Shown here: positions 38,198 to 47,230 of the stretch, in pieces
How the letters are laid out: the number at the start of each line of letters is the position of its first letter
How positions within the stretch are numbered: position 1 is the first letter of the stretch
From: JAFKKS01 sp039808325
GTDB taxonomy: Bacteria; Pseudomonadota; Alphaproteobacteria; Rhizobiales; Xanthobacteraceae
Reading direction: 5' to 3'
Assembly (NCBI GenBank): GCA_039808325.1
Contig: JBDHSU010000004.1
Coordinates: 1 to 64,000 of the forward strand
DNA: 64,000 nucleotides
Translations under genes and position numbers: made by a program
Notes under the pieces: model-generated
What the model saw: only the letters and a program-made list of their open reading frames with translations
Told to the model about the DNA's origin: nothing
The model's database searches: none

Positions 38198-38298
38198 CTC
38201 CCTCCCCCCTTGTGGGGGAGGGCTGGGGAGGGGGGTGGCTTCTCGAAAGGTGGTTGGTACCCCCCTCCCTGTCCCTCCCCCACAAGGGGGGAGGGAAC
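38198..38298. repeat. Repeat family E (CCCTCCCCC palindrome)
   Basis: The arms CTCCCTCCCCCCTTGTGGGG and CCCCACAAGGGGGGAGGGA enclose GGTGGCTTCTCGAAAGGTGG. It lies in the gap between the permease and PbfA-like genes. Related palindromes are at 44602 and 50273. An intracistronic hairpin here could modulate the mRNA. Confidence 0.75.
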
Positions 38299-38343
38299 GA
38301 TAGAATCGCCCGCCCTTTACCAAGCTGAAATCCCTGCAAGTCA

Positions 38344-40056
38344 TCACCGCTTGCGCCACGCCTGCAGCCGCATGAACACGACGCGGTCGAGGAAGATATG
38401 CAGGAGCTTCACCGCGAGCGCCGTCACGACGATCAAGGTCGCCATCGCCGCCGCGCCTGCCGTCACGCCCGCCTCGTCCATGTGGATGATCGCGATGGAA
38501 GCGAGCTTCGTGCCCGGCCCATAGAGGAAGATGACGGCGGAGACGGTCGTCAGCGCGTTCACGAACATGTAGATCATGATGTCGAGCACCGCCGGCATCG
38601 AGATCGGCAAGGTGACGCGGCGGAACGTGCGCCAGAACGGCACCTTCAGCGACGCCGAGACGGACTCGAACTCCGGATCGATCTGCTTCAGCGCCGTCAG
38701 CGCCGTTATATGCGCCACGGTGTAGAAGTGAGCGACCGAGTTGACGATCAGCACCGCCAGCGTGCCGTACAGGAAGTTCAGCGGGTTCCACGGCGCGTTG
38801 ACGAAGAACACGTAGCCGAGGCCGAGCACGAGACCCGGCACCGCCATCGGCAACATCGCCAGGAAATGCGCGATGGCGCGGCCGGTCGAGAACACCTTCG
38901 TCTTTTCGATGAGATAAGCGCCGGTGAACACCACCGCCGTCCCGATGAACGCGGCTCCCGCCGCCATCATCACCGAGTTGTAGTAGGACGACCAGCCGCT
39001 CTCGTCGAAGGCGCTGAAGGCGTAGTTCTTCAGCGTCGGCGCCAGGTTGTACGGCCAATAGGTGATGAACGATGCCCAGATGGAAACGCCGAGCATGCAC
39101 GTGATCAGGCCGCCGACGACGACGCAGTAGACGCCGAGCGCAAGGTCTCGCCGCGCGTCACGCTTCGGCTGTAGCGGCACCGCGCGGGCGGAGAGAAGCG
39201 CGATCTGGCGGCGCTGCACGAAGCGGTCGATGAAGAAGGCGAGCACCGCGGGGGTGAGCAGGACCATCCCGACCACCGCCCCCATCTCGAAATTCTGCTG
39301 GCCGACGACCTGCTTGTAAGCGTCGGTCGCCAGCACATTGAACTGGCCGCCGATCACCTTGGCGATGCCGAAGTCCGTCACCACGAGAGTGAAGACGACG
39401 AAGGTCGCGTTGATCAGGCCGTATTTCGCGCCCGGCAACGTCACCGTACGGAAGACGCGCGACTTCGACGTGCCGAGCGCCTCGGCGACCTCGTAGAGCC
39501 GCGCGTCGGCAAGCGCCAACGCCGCGACCAGGATGATCAGCGCGTGCGGAAAGCAGTAGAAGATCTGCGCCACCACGATGCCGATCGGCCCATAGATCGA
39601 CGCGCCGCCGAGCACGCCCTTGAGCAGCCCCTGATTGCCGAACAGATAGATCAGCGAGATGGCCGACAGCAGCGACGGCGCGAACAGAGGCAGCAGCGCC
39701 ATCGCATAGAGAAACCCCTTGAACGGGATGGTCGTCCGCGTCAGGGCAAAGGCGTAAACGAAGGCGACGGGAATGACGACGACGGTCGTGACGACGGCCA
39801 CCCATACGCTGTTGAAGATCGAGCCGAACAGAGCCGGCGTCGAAAAGTAGCGCACGTAGTTGGCGAGCCCGACGAAATCGCCGTTGCCGTTCTGGAAGCT
39901 CTTGGAGAGAAGCGTCCACAGCGGCAGCGCGATCGTCAGCAAAAGCCACGCGATCAACAGCGCGATGCCGACGCGCATCACCCATTCGTCCCGGATGACG
40001 CGCTCGCGCTGCGGCGCGCGCGGAACGGAAGCGGAATTGACCGTCGTGACGCTCAT
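38344..40056 (-). CDS. AEP-type ABC transporter permease (fused two-domain)
   Basis: The 570-residue protein has about twelve membrane segments in two binding-protein-dependent permease halves. The EAA loops are VAEALGTSKSRVFRTVTLP and SVSASLKVPFWRTFRRVTLP. Length and fusion match the putative 2-aminoethylphosphonate permease family (TIGR03262). It works with the ATPase encoded upstream and the binding protein at 41891-42919. It lies about 100 nt after the ATPase gene. Confidence 0.88.
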   Translation of the reverse strand: MSVTTVNSASVPRAPQRERVIRDEWVMRVGIALLIAWLLLTIALPLWTLLSKSFQNGNGDFVGLANYVRYFSTPALFGSIFNSVWVAVVTTVVVIPVAFVYAFALTRTTIPFKGFLYAMALLPLFAPSLLSAISLIYLFGNQGLLKGVLGGASIYGPIGIVVAQIFYCFPHALIILVAALALADARLYEVAEALGTSKSRVFRTVTLPGAKYGLINATFVVFTLVVTDFGIAKVIGGQFNVLATDAYKQVVGQQNFEMGAVVGMVLLTPAVLAFFIDRFVQRRQIALLSARAVPLQPKRDARRDLALGVYCVVVGGLITCMLGVSIWASFITYWPYNLAPTLKNYAFSAFDESGWSSYYNSVMMAAGAAFIGTAVVFTGAYLIEKTKVFSTGRAIAHFLAMLPMAVPGLVLGLGYVFFVNAPWNPLNFLYGTLAVLIVNSVAHFYTVAHITALTALKQIDPEFESVSASLKVPFWRTFRRVTLPISMPAVLDIMIYMFVNALTTVSAVIFLYGPGTKLASIAIIHMDEAGVTAGAAAMATLIVVTALAVKLLHIFLDRVVFMRLQAWRKR

Positions 40057-40157
40057 CGGCTATTCGCCTTCGCAAGCACGCGGCCGGCGACCCTTCGCGC
40101 CCTCGTCCCGCGCGCGGGGAAGAGTGGCGAGCCTCGTCTCACACGAACACGCACCGC

Positions 40158-41294
40158 TCACCCCTTCGCGAAAACACGGAGCGACTCGGGCGGCAGCGCC
40201 ACCGTGAGCATCTGGCCTTCCTCGACCTTGAGGTCACGCATCAGGTTGGCGGAAAAGTCGGCGGTCAGCGCGATGCGGCGGTCCGATTCAAGCTCCAAAC
40301 GCGCCCGGCAGAAGGCGCCGAGGAAATCGATCAGCGCCACATGCGTGGCGATCCGGTTCGGCGTCGACGTATCCACATTGCGCACGCGGATCTCCTCCGG
40401 CCGCAAGCCGATGCGCACCGCGGTCCCCTGCGTCAGGCCGCGGTCATCGTTGCAGCTAATCTCCGCATGCCCCAGGCGAATCCGTTTCGGACCGGAGATT
40501 TCCGCATCGAGGAACGTCATGGCGCCGACGAAGTCGGCGACGAACGGCGTCGCCGGGTGGCGATAGATTTCCGACGGCGTCCCCACTTGCTCGATAACGC
40601 CATGATTCATCACCACGATGCGGTCGGCCATCGCCAGGGCTTCTTCCTGGTCATGGGTGACCATGATGGTGGTGACGCCGAGCCGGCGTTGCAGAGTCTT
40701 GATCTCGTCGCGCAGCCGTACCCGCACCCGCGCATCCAGGGCCGACAACGGCTCGTCGAGAAGAAGCAGCCCCGGCGAGGTCGCGAGCGCGCGTGCTAGC
40801 GCGACGCGCTGCTGCTGGCCGCCGGAGAGCTGCACCGGATACTTCACATCCTGGTCTTGCAGGCCGACGAGCGCGAGGAGCTCGCTTACCCGCTCGTTGA
40901 TTTCCGCCTTGCCCCGCTGACGGTTGACGAGACCGTAGCCGACGTTCGCCGCCACGGTGAGGTTCGGAAACAGCGCGTAGGACTGGAACACGATGCCGAA
41001 ATCGCGCGACGCCGGCGGCAACGATGAGACGTCGCGTCCGCCGATCTCGATCTTGCCTTCGTCCTGCGGATCGAGCCCGGCGATCGCGCGCAGCAGCGTC
41101 GTCTTGCCGCAGCCGGACGGCCCGAGGAAACACACGAACTCGCCGCGCTTCACCTCGAGCGAAATGCGCTTCAGCGCCGTGAAGGCGCCGAAGGTCTTGG
41201 TGAGGTTCGAGACGCGAAGGAAGGGTGTTGCGGCCGCTGCGTCGCCGCCGCGCCCGTTCTGTTTCTGCTGCGTAGTGTGTTCGCTCATGCTCAT
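40158..41294 (-). CDS. AEP-type ABC transporter ATPase
   Basis: The 378-residue ATPase has Walker A GPSGCGKTT, Q-loop VFQSYALFPNLTVAANV, signature LSGGQQQRVALARAL, Walker B LLLLDEPLSALD, H-loop MVTHDQEE and a C-terminal TOBE-like region (GLRPEEIRVRNVD). It resembles the putative AEP importer ATPase family (TIGR03258). Its ATG overlaps the TGA of the small GIY-YIG gene by 4 nt, so it is translated in coupling with an unrelated gene. A second ATG lies two codons later. Confidence 0.88.
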   Translation of the reverse strand: MSMSEHTTQQKQNGRGGDAAAATPFLRVSNLTKTFGAFTALKRISLEVKRGEFVCFLGPSGCGKTTLLRAIAGLDPQDEGKIEIGGRDVSSLPPASRDFGIVFQSYALFPNLTVAANVGYGLVNRQRGKAEINERVSELLALVGLQDQDVKYPVQLSGGQQQRVALARALATSPGLLLLDEPLSALDARVRVRLRDEIKTLQRRLGVTTIMVTHDQEEALAMADRIVVMNHGVIEQVGTPSEIYRHPATPFVADFVGAMTFLDAEISGPKRIRLGHAEISCNDDRGLTQGTAVRIGLRPEEIRVRNVDTSTPNRIATHVALIDFLGAFCRARLELESDRRIALTADFSANLMRDLKVEEGQMLTVALPPESLRVFAKG

Positions 41295-41587
41295 TTTCGG
41301 CCACCACGGCGTCCGGCGAGCGCTTTTAACCTGCCCCAATCAGCGGTCATCAGCGCTTGCTTCTTCGCGCGGCTCCATCCTTTGATCTGTCGCTCCACAG
41401 CAATCGCATTGGTGATGCGATCGAAATACTCCGACCAGACGAGCGTGAGCGGCCGTCGCGTCGATGTGTAGCCGCCGAAAACGCCGGCCTCATGCTCGGC
41501 AATGCGTTTCATAAGATCGCGGCCGGTCGCGCTTCCGACGTAGTAGGAGCCATCGGCACATAACAGCATGTAGACAAAAGCTCCCAA
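41291..41587 (-). CDS. Stand-alone GIY-YIG nuclease-like protein
   Basis: The 98-residue protein is a complete GIY-YIG domain of the UPF0213/YhbQ kind: VYMLLCADGSYYVGSATG, RIAEHEAGVFGGYTS, RRPLTLVWSEYF and ERQIKGWSRAKK. I infer a TTG start at LGAFVYM, because the upstream part of the frame is only translated repeat sequence. The cellular role of such small proteins is unknown. It lies between the AEP binding-protein and ATPase genes and overlaps the ATPase start. Confidence 0.8.
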   Translation of the reverse strand: MGAFVYMLLCADGSYYVGSATGRDLMKRIAEHEAGVFGGYTSTRRPLTLVWSEYFDRITNAIAVERQIKGWSRAKKQALMTADWGRLKALAGRRGGRK

Positions 41588-41616
41588 GTTTAGCCACGCG
41601 CATTGCAGCCTTAGAC

Positions 41617-41718
41617 CGTCATCCTGAGGTGCGAGGCACGAAGCGCCGAGCCTCGAAGGGCGACAGCCCGGGCCGTGCATCCTTCGAGGCTCGCTGCGCG
41701 AGCACCTCAGGATGACGG
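41617..41718. repeat. Repeat family C, simple double hairpin
   Basis: CGTCATCCTGAGGTGCGAGG and CGCTGCGCGAGCACCTCAGGATGACGG are the outer arms, with GCCGAGCCTCGAAGGGCGAC and ATCCTTCGAGGCTCG inside. It occupies most of the 41588-41890 gap. Beyond it, 41719-41890 holds only a weak repeat remnant (CATCTTAGGATGACGG) and no gene that I can see. Confidence 0.82.
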
Positions 41719-41890
41719 GTTGAAGGCATGCTGCGGTCCATCGCCCCTCTGCAACGCGTTGCATTTGGCGCGTTACCTCCTCCCGCAAGCGGGAAAAGGT
41801 AACGCTACTTGCTTCTCGAGCATCTTAGGATGACGGATCAAAGGTCTCGTGCCACCCCTCGCATGCCGGCGGATTGCGCTTCCACCCGCG

Positions 41891-42919
41891 CTACTTCTTC
41901 GGCGCCGCCTTCGACTCGTAACGCTTCGACCACTCCGCCAGGACGCGCTCGCGGTTCTCGGCCATCCAGGCGAAGTCGTTCTTGATCATGCCCTTCTCGG
42001 CATCCTTCGGATAGTTCGGCGGCAGGTTCTGTACGCCCGGCATGGCCACGACGGCATAGCTCTTGGAATAGAGCTCGTTCGCGCCCTTCGTGGCGATCCA
42101 GTCGGCGACCTTTTTGGCGATGGCGAGGTTCTTGGTTCCCTTCACGATGCCGGCCGCTTCCATCTCCCAGCCGGTGCCTTCCTTCGGGATGATGACGTCG
42201 ATCGGCGCCCCCTTCGTCTTTTCCGAGGCGCCGCGCATGTCGAGCGCGATGCCGGCGACGTGCTCGCCGCGCGCCGCCTGCACGCAAGGCGCCGAGCCGG
42301 AGTGCAGATAGGCCGCGATGTTCTCGTGCAGCGCGTCCATGAACTTCCAGCCCTCCTCCTCGCCGAACATCTGCAGCCAGCCGCCGACCATGAGATAGCC
42401 GGTGCCCGACGACGCCGGGTGCGGCATCACGATCTTGCCCTTGTATTTGGGATCGAGCAGGTCCTTCCACGACGTCGGCGCTTTGACCCCGAGCTTGCCG
42501 GCCTCCACCGTGTTGTAACAAATGACGCCGAGATAGGCGTCCTGCCCGGTCCAGGCATAAGGCTCCTTCGTGTCGCGGAACGCTTCCTTCAGCGCGTCCG
42601 CGCCTTTCGGCTTGTAGGGCTCGAACAGCCCCATCTTCTCGAACAGAAGAAGCGCCGTCGCGGCGTGGCCGATCACCATATCCGCGCGCGGATTGTCCTT
42701 CTCGGCGATGAAGCGCGCCGTGATGACGCCGGTGGAGTCCCGCGTCCACACGACTTCGGCTTCGGGCACTTCCTTTTCGATCGCCTGCTTGTAAGGCCCG
42801 AGCTGGTCGTTCTCGAGCGACGTATAGATGCTCAGTTTCGTCTTCTGCGCGAACGCCGGCGCCGCAAAAGCGAGCGCCGCTACGCCTAGAAACGCGGCAG
42901 TCCACCCTATCCGCTTCAT
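41891..42919 (-). CDS. AEP-type ABC transporter substrate-binding protein
   Basis: The 342-residue periplasmic protein has a signal peptide (MKRIGWTAAFLGVAALAFAA, cleaved after APAFAQ). The mature part is of the Fe3+/AEP-binding type: LSIYTSLENDQLGPYKQAIE, NPRADMVIGHAATALLLFE and YLGVICYNTVEAGKLGV. It matches putative AEP-binding proteins (TIGR03261) in length and in its location between phnY and transporter genes. I chose the start at the signal peptide; the extra 44 upstream residues look non-coding. A hairpin (ACCGGC/GCCGGT) lies 20 nt upstream. Confidence 0.88.
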   Translation of the reverse strand: MKRIGWTAAFLGVAALAFAAPAFAQKTKLSIYTSLENDQLGPYKQAIEKEVPEAEVVWTRDSTGVITARFIAEKDNPRADMVIGHAATALLLFEKMGLFEPYKPKGADALKEAFRDTKEPYAWTGQDAYLGVICYNTVEAGKLGVKAPTSWKDLLDPKYKGKIVMPHPASSGTGYLMVGGWLQMFGEEEGWKFMDALHENIAAYLHSGSAPCVQAARGEHVAGIALDMRGASEKTKGAPIDVIIPKEGTGWEMEAAGIVKGTKNLAIAKKVADWIATKGANELYSKSYAVVAMPGVQNLPPNYPKDAEKGMIKNDFAWMAENRERVLAEWSKRYESKAAPKK

Positions 42920-43092
42920 GCCTTCCCCCTCTTTGATACCGGCCTTATGCCGGTCCCTTATTGCCTGCGTGCTTACGGTGAAGCTTTCATGACATGTCGC
43001 TTCCCCCGTCGAGTTGCCAGGATCGTGCCAGCGTTTTCCCCCGGAAAGCAAGATGGGGGAATGCGCTCCAAAAGTCGCATCCGCGTCTTAAT

Positions 43093-44553
43093 TCAAGCCG
43101 GCCAAGGCAAGGAATAGGTCTTGACGTTGGTGAAACTCTTCATCGCCTCGACCACGCCCTCCTTATAGCCAAGCCCGGAGTCCTTGATGCCGCCGAACGG
43201 CGACATCTCGATACGATAGCCCGGGACTTCCCAGACATTGACCGTGCCGACATCGAGGTCGCTGATGAAGCGGGTGATGTAGTCGAGCCGGTTGGTGCAG
43301 ACGCCCGAAGACAGGCCGAAGGCGGTCGAATTCGAGATCTTGATCACCTCGCCGATATCGTTCGGGCAGCGGATCATCGGGATCACCGGTCCGAACGTCT
43401 CTTCGCGCACCAGTTCGGCATCATAGGGGATATGGTCGACGACCGTCGGCGGGAAAAGCGCGCCCTCGCGCTTCTCGCCGTGCAGGCGCTTCGCGCCCTT
43501 GGCGACGGCGTCCGCGACGCGGCGCTCGAACAACGCGGCCGACCTCTCGTTGATGACGGTGCCGACGTCCACCGTCGGGTCCATGGGATCGCCGGCCTTG
43601 AGCTTCTTCGCCTTGGCGACGACGAGCTTGGAGAATTCATCCGCCACGCTCTCGACGACGAGGATGCGCTTCACTGCCGTGCAGCGCTGGCCCGAATTCT
43701 TCGTCGCGCCGGTGACGGCGAGCTCCGCCGCCTTGTCGAGGTCGGCGTCCTCCATGACGATCAGCGGATCGTTGCCGCCGAGCTCGAGGATGACACGGCG
43801 ATAGCCGGCCTTCTCGGCGATGTACTTTCCCACCCGCACCGAGCCGGTGAAGGTGATGAGATCGGCGTCCGGATCGGTGATCATCGCGTCGCCCATGGTC
43901 GACGGGTTGCCGGTGACGACCGAAAGCATTTCCGGCGGCAGGCCCGCTTCGTAAAGCACGTCGGCGAGCGCGAGCGCGGTCAGCGGTGTCAGCTCCGTCG
44001 GCTTGAGCACCAGGCGGTTGTTGGTCGCGATCGCCGGCGCGAGCTTGTGCGACACCATATTGAGCGGATGATTGAACGGCGTGATCGCCGAGATCACGCC
44101 GCCGAGCGGCTGGCGAGTCGTGTAGATCTTGCGCGTCTTGCCGTTGGGCGAGATGTCGCAGGAATAAATCTCGCCGTCGTCCTTGATCGTCAGTTGCGCG
44201 GCGAACGACCAGACGTCGTAGGCGCGGCTCGCTTCGTAGAGCGAATCCTTCCAGCACAGGCCGGACTCCGCCGTGATCAGGCGCGCGAAATCCTCCTTGC
44301 GGTCGCGCAGCATCTCCGCGGTCCGCATCAGGATCTGTTGCCGCTCGTAGCGCGTCAGCTTCGGCTTGAACGCTTTCGCCTTGGCGAAGGCCTCGCGCAC
44401 ATGCTGCGGGCTCGCCGCCGGAACGGTGCCGACGACCTCCCCGTTATAGGGATTGTGCACGTCGAGACGGGCATCCGCCTCGACGCGCTTGCCGGCGATG
44501 CGCATCGCCTCGTGGATGACTTTCCCCGCGGCGGGCTTGGTCTGGATGTTCAT
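43093..44553 (-). CDS. phnY: Phosphonoacetaldehyde dehydrogenase
   Basis: The 486-residue aldehyde dehydrogenase has ITPFNHPLNMVSHKLAPAIA, the catalytic glutamate in ILELGGNDPLIV and the cysteine in KNSGQRCTAVKRI. With phnW and phnA beside it, it most likely oxidises phosphonoacetaldehyde to phosphonoacetate with NAD+. It stands 188 nt after phnA and 173 nt before the binding-protein gene, all on the minus strand. Generic aldehyde dehydrogenase is the alternative, but context is strong. Confidence 0.92.
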   Translation of the reverse strand: MNIQTKPAAGKVIHEAMRIAGKRVEADARLDVHNPYNGEVVGTVPAASPQHVREAFAKAKAFKPKLTRYERQQILMRTAEMLRDRKEDFARLITAESGLCWKDSLYEASRAYDVWSFAAQLTIKDDGEIYSCDISPNGKTRKIYTTRQPLGGVISAITPFNHPLNMVSHKLAPAIATNNRLVLKPTELTPLTALALADVLYEAGLPPEMLSVVTGNPSTMGDAMITDPDADLITFTGSVRVGKYIAEKAGYRRVILELGGNDPLIVMEDADLDKAAELAVTGATKNSGQRCTAVKRILVVESVADEFSKLVVAKAKKLKAGDPMDPTVDVGTVINERSAALFERRVADAVAKGAKRLHGEKREGALFPPTVVDHIPYDAELVREETFGPVIPMIRCPNDIGEVIKISNSTAFGLSSGVCTNRLDYITRFISDLDVGTVNVWEVPGYRIEMSPFGGIKDSGLGYKEGVVEAMKSFTNVKTYSLPWPA

Positions 44554-44601
44554 CAGTCTCTAGCTCCCCTAGGCGCAATGACGCGCGTCAATCGAGGCAT
44601 C

Positions 44602-44731
44602 GTCCCTCCCCGGAGAGGAGGGTGGCTCCGAACGAGCGGAGCGAGTGAGGAGTCGGGTGGGGATAGACTGCAAAAGGGTGTCCCCGCCCGGCCAGCGCTT
44701 CGCGCTGTCCGCCCTCCCCTCTGGGGAGGGA
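44602..44731. repeat. Repeat family E-like palindrome
   Basis: The outer arms TCCCTCCCCGGAGAGGAGGG and CCCTCCCCTCTGGGGAGGGA are joined by GCTCCGAACGAGCGGAGCG, a further small palindrome. It fills the gap between phnA and phnY. Confidence 0.75.
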
Positions 44732-44741
44732 TGCGTGCGCA

Positions 44742-45998
44742 TCACGCCGCCACATAATTCAGCGCGACGTCGAAGACGTCGAAATTCCGCAGCTTGTGGC
44801 CGGCCGGCAGCGTCACCTTGCGGTTGACGATCATCGGCACGGTCTCTTCCGTGATCCCGCCATGCGAGCGCAGCGGCTCGGTGAGGCCGGAAAGATCGTG
44901 GCGCGACCGGCTGGTGCCGAGCACCTTGTGAACCGTCGAGGTCACCACGATGTCGCCGACCCGGTCCGGCGGCAGCTCGAAGCGCGCGCAAGCCTGGTCG
45001 CGCGACAGCACCTGGTCGACGCCCTCGACACCGCGCAGCTTCTCGATCCACTCGCCGGCATCGACGCCCTGCGGCACATACACCGTCGCGAACGAGCCGA
45101 GCGCGCCGTGATGCTTCACGTAAGGGTCGGTGATCGGAAGGATGACGCGCGCCTTATCCTTCCCCAGCCATTCGTCGAACAGGTCCTGGAGATAGATGAC
45201 GTCCGGCTCGCCGTTCGCCAGATGCTTGTCGTTCATGCCGTGATCGGCGGTGAGCGCCAGCACGCAGCCGAGCGCGTCGAGCTCGCCGACGTAGCGGTCC
45301 ATCATCGCGTAGAACGAATTCGCGATGTCGGAGCCCGGCGCCGCTTTGTGCTGCACATAGTCGGTGGTCGAGAGATACATCAGGTCCGGCTTCTCGCGCT
45401 TGAGAAGCGCGACGCCGGCCGCCATCACGAATTCGGACAGATCGGCCGAGTAGACTTCCGGCACCGGCTTGCCGACACGCTTGAGCACGTCGGCGATGCC
45501 GTTGTCCTTCAGCGTCGCCTGATCCGCCTTCTCCGAGGAGAACGCGATGGCGCGGCCGCTCGCGAAATCGAGGCCGTTGCCGAGCAGCGTGCGCAGCTTG
45601 TCCTTCGCCGTCACCACCGCGACCTTCGCGCCAGCGTCGTGGAACGCCTTCATGATCGTCGGCGCGCGCATGAACTTGGCGTCGTTCATCATCACTTCCT
45701 GACCCGTCTTCGGATCGTAGAAGTAGTTGCCGGCGATGCCGTGCACCGCCGGCGGCCGGCCGGTGATGATCGAGATGTTGTTCGGATTGGTGAAGCTCGG
45801 GATGACGGATCGCGCCGTCAGGTTGGCTCCGTCCCGCATGAGGCGCGCGAAGTTCGGCGCGAGCCCCGCGTCGATCGCCCGCTCGATATAGCCGGGCTCC
45901 GAACCGTCGATGCAGACCGCGACGGTCGGCACCTTCGGGAAATTATAGTTGCGCCCGTTGGCGGTGACCTGACCTGCGTCGTTGCGATTGTAGTTCAT
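44742..45998 (-). CDS. phnA: Phosphonoacetate hydrolase
   Basis: The 418-residue enzyme of the alkaline phosphatase superfamily splits phosphonoacetate into acetate and phosphate. Features are CIDGSEPGYIERA with metal ligand Asp31, the nucleophile Thr70 in IPSFTNPNNISIITG, HGIAGNYFYDPKTGQEVMM, and the metal segment LTADHGMNDKH. It follows phnW by 36 nt. This is phosphonoacetate hydrolase PhnA, not the unrelated E. coli protein of the same name. Confidence 0.94.
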   Translation of the reverse strand: MNYNRNDAGQVTANGRNYNFPKVPTVAVCIDGSEPGYIERAIDAGLAPNFARLMRDGANLTARSVIPSFTNPNNISIITGRPPAVHGIAGNYFYDPKTGQEVMMNDAKFMRAPTIMKAFHDAGAKVAVVTAKDKLRTLLGNGLDFASGRAIAFSSEKADQATLKDNGIADVLKRVGKPVPEVYSADLSEFVMAAGVALLKREKPDLMYLSTTDYVQHKAAPGSDIANSFYAMMDRYVGELDALGCVLALTADHGMNDKHLANGEPDVIYLQDLFDEWLGKDKARVILPITDPYVKHHGALGSFATVYVPQGVDAGEWIEKLRGVEGVDQVLSRDQACARFELPPDRVGDIVVTSTVHKVLGTSRSRHDLSGLTEPLRSHGGITEETVPMIVNRKVTLPAGHKLRNFDVFDVALNYVAA

Positions 45999-46034
45999 GC
46001 TGCACCTTTGACCCAGAGGAGCGGGACTGCGCGA

Positions 46035-47189
46035 TCAAGCCGCCTTCGCCGGCTTAGGGGAGTTGACGCCCATCTCGGCGAGGATATCGCGAACCGCCGC
46101 GAGCGCCCCGCGCATATGATCGGCGTTGAGGCGGCCGATGCAGCCGATGCGGAAGCTGTCGGCCACGGTGAGCTTTCCGGGATAGATGACGTAGCCGCGT
46201 TCCTTGAGCTTGTCGTAGAACGTATGGAAGACGAAATTCGGGTCGGCCGGCATATGGAAGGTGACGATGATCGGCGCCTGCAGCCGCTCCGGCAGCAGCG
46301 GCACGAAGCCGAGATCGCGCATGCCGGCGACGAGGACGCGGCAGTTCTCGGCGTATCGCCCGCCGCGCCCCGCCACGCCGCCCTCGGCCAGGAATTCCTC
46401 CAGCGCCTGATGGAACGACACGATCACATGGATCGGCGGCGTGAAGCGGTATTGTCTGGTCTTCTCGAAGTTGCGCCACTGGTCGTGCAGGTCGAGAACG
46501 AGCGTCGTCGCGTTGCCGGCCGTCTTCTCCAGCGCCGTCTTGCGGCAGATCACGAAGCCGAGACCCGGCACGCCCTCGATGCACTTGTTGGAGGAGGCCG
46601 CGACCGCGTCGAACGGCACCTTGCGCGCGTCGAGCTCGAGCGCGCCGAACGCGCTCATCGCATCGACCAGGAAGCGCTTGCCATGCTTCTGCGCCAGCGC
46701 CGCGATCTCGGCGATCGGATTGAGGATGCCCGAGGTCGTCTCGCACATCACCGCGAAGACGTGGGTGATCGACCCGTCCTCGCGCAGGATGCGCTCGACC
46801 GCGGCGAGGTCGGGTGGCGTGTCCTCGGCCGTCTCGTGCACGATGGCCTTGCGTCCGGCGATGTCGCAAATCTTCTTGGCGCGATGGCCGTACGCGCCGT
46901 TGATCAGAATGAGAATGCCGCCGTCGCGCGGGATGAAAGTCGTCAGCATCGCCTCGACGGCAAACGTGCCGGAGCCCTGCATCGGCACGGTGATGAAATC
47001 GTCGCCGCCGTTGATGATGTCGCGCACGCGCGTGAGCACCTCGCCGTTGATCCGCACGAACGTCGCATCGCGCGAGCCCCAGTCGTGAACCATCACCTCC
47101 TTCACCCGTTTAGAGGTGGTGAGCGGTCCGGGCGTGAGGAGCAGCGGATCGCCGGTTTCGGAGACAGCGGGGGCGGCAGCGCGCGTCAT
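46035..47189 (-). CDS. phnW: 2-Aminoethylphosphonate-pyruvate transaminase
   Basis: The 384-residue fold-type I PLP enzyme transfers the AEP amino group to pyruvate, giving phosphonoacetaldehyde and alanine. Key features are LLLTPGPLTTSKRVKEVM, PMQGSGTFAVEA, LVDAMSAFGA (Asp176) and PLP lysine Lys202 in SSNKCIEGVPG. It is the first gene of the minus-strand phosphonate cluster. I chose the ATG of MTRAAAP. Its leader holds a 13-bp tandem repeat with a doubled ribosome-site-like sequence and an operator-like site (see separate entries). Confidence 0.94.
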   Translation of the reverse strand: MTRAAAPAVSETGDPLLLTPGPLTTSKRVKEVMVHDWGSRDATFVRINGEVLTRVRDIINGGDDFITVPMQGSGTFAVEAMLTTFIPRDGGILILINGAYGHRAKKICDIAGRKAIVHETAEDTPPDLAAVERILREDGSITHVFAVMCETTSGILNPIAEIAALAQKHGKRFLVDAMSAFGALELDARKVPFDAVAASSNKCIEGVPGLGFVICRKTALEKTAGNATTLVLDLHDQWRNFEKTRQYRFTPPIHVIVSFHQALEEFLAEGGVAGRGGRYAENCRVLVAGMRDLGFVPLLPERLQAPIIVTFHMPADPNFVFHTFYDKLKERGYVIYPGKLTVADSFRIGCIGRLNADHMRGALAAVRDILAEMGVNSPKPAKAA

Positions 47190-47194
47190 GCTTT

Positions 47195-47220
47195 CAATTC
47201 CCTCTTGCAATTTCCTCTTG
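47195..47220 (-). promoter_or_regulatory. Tandem 13-bp repeat in the phnW leader
   Basis: On the minus strand CAAGAGGAAATTG is directly followed by CAAGAGGGAATTG, ending 5 nt before the phnW ATG. Each unit contains a purine stretch (AGAGGAA, AGAGGGAA) able to act as a ribosome site. Confidence 0.6.
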
Positions 47221-47230
47221 ACGATGCACC

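Noticed and set aside
41588..41788. N-terminal 67 residues of the GIY-YIG frame
   Set aside because: They are translated palindromic repeat (for example LGASCLAPQDDG from the REP arm) and are absent from family members.
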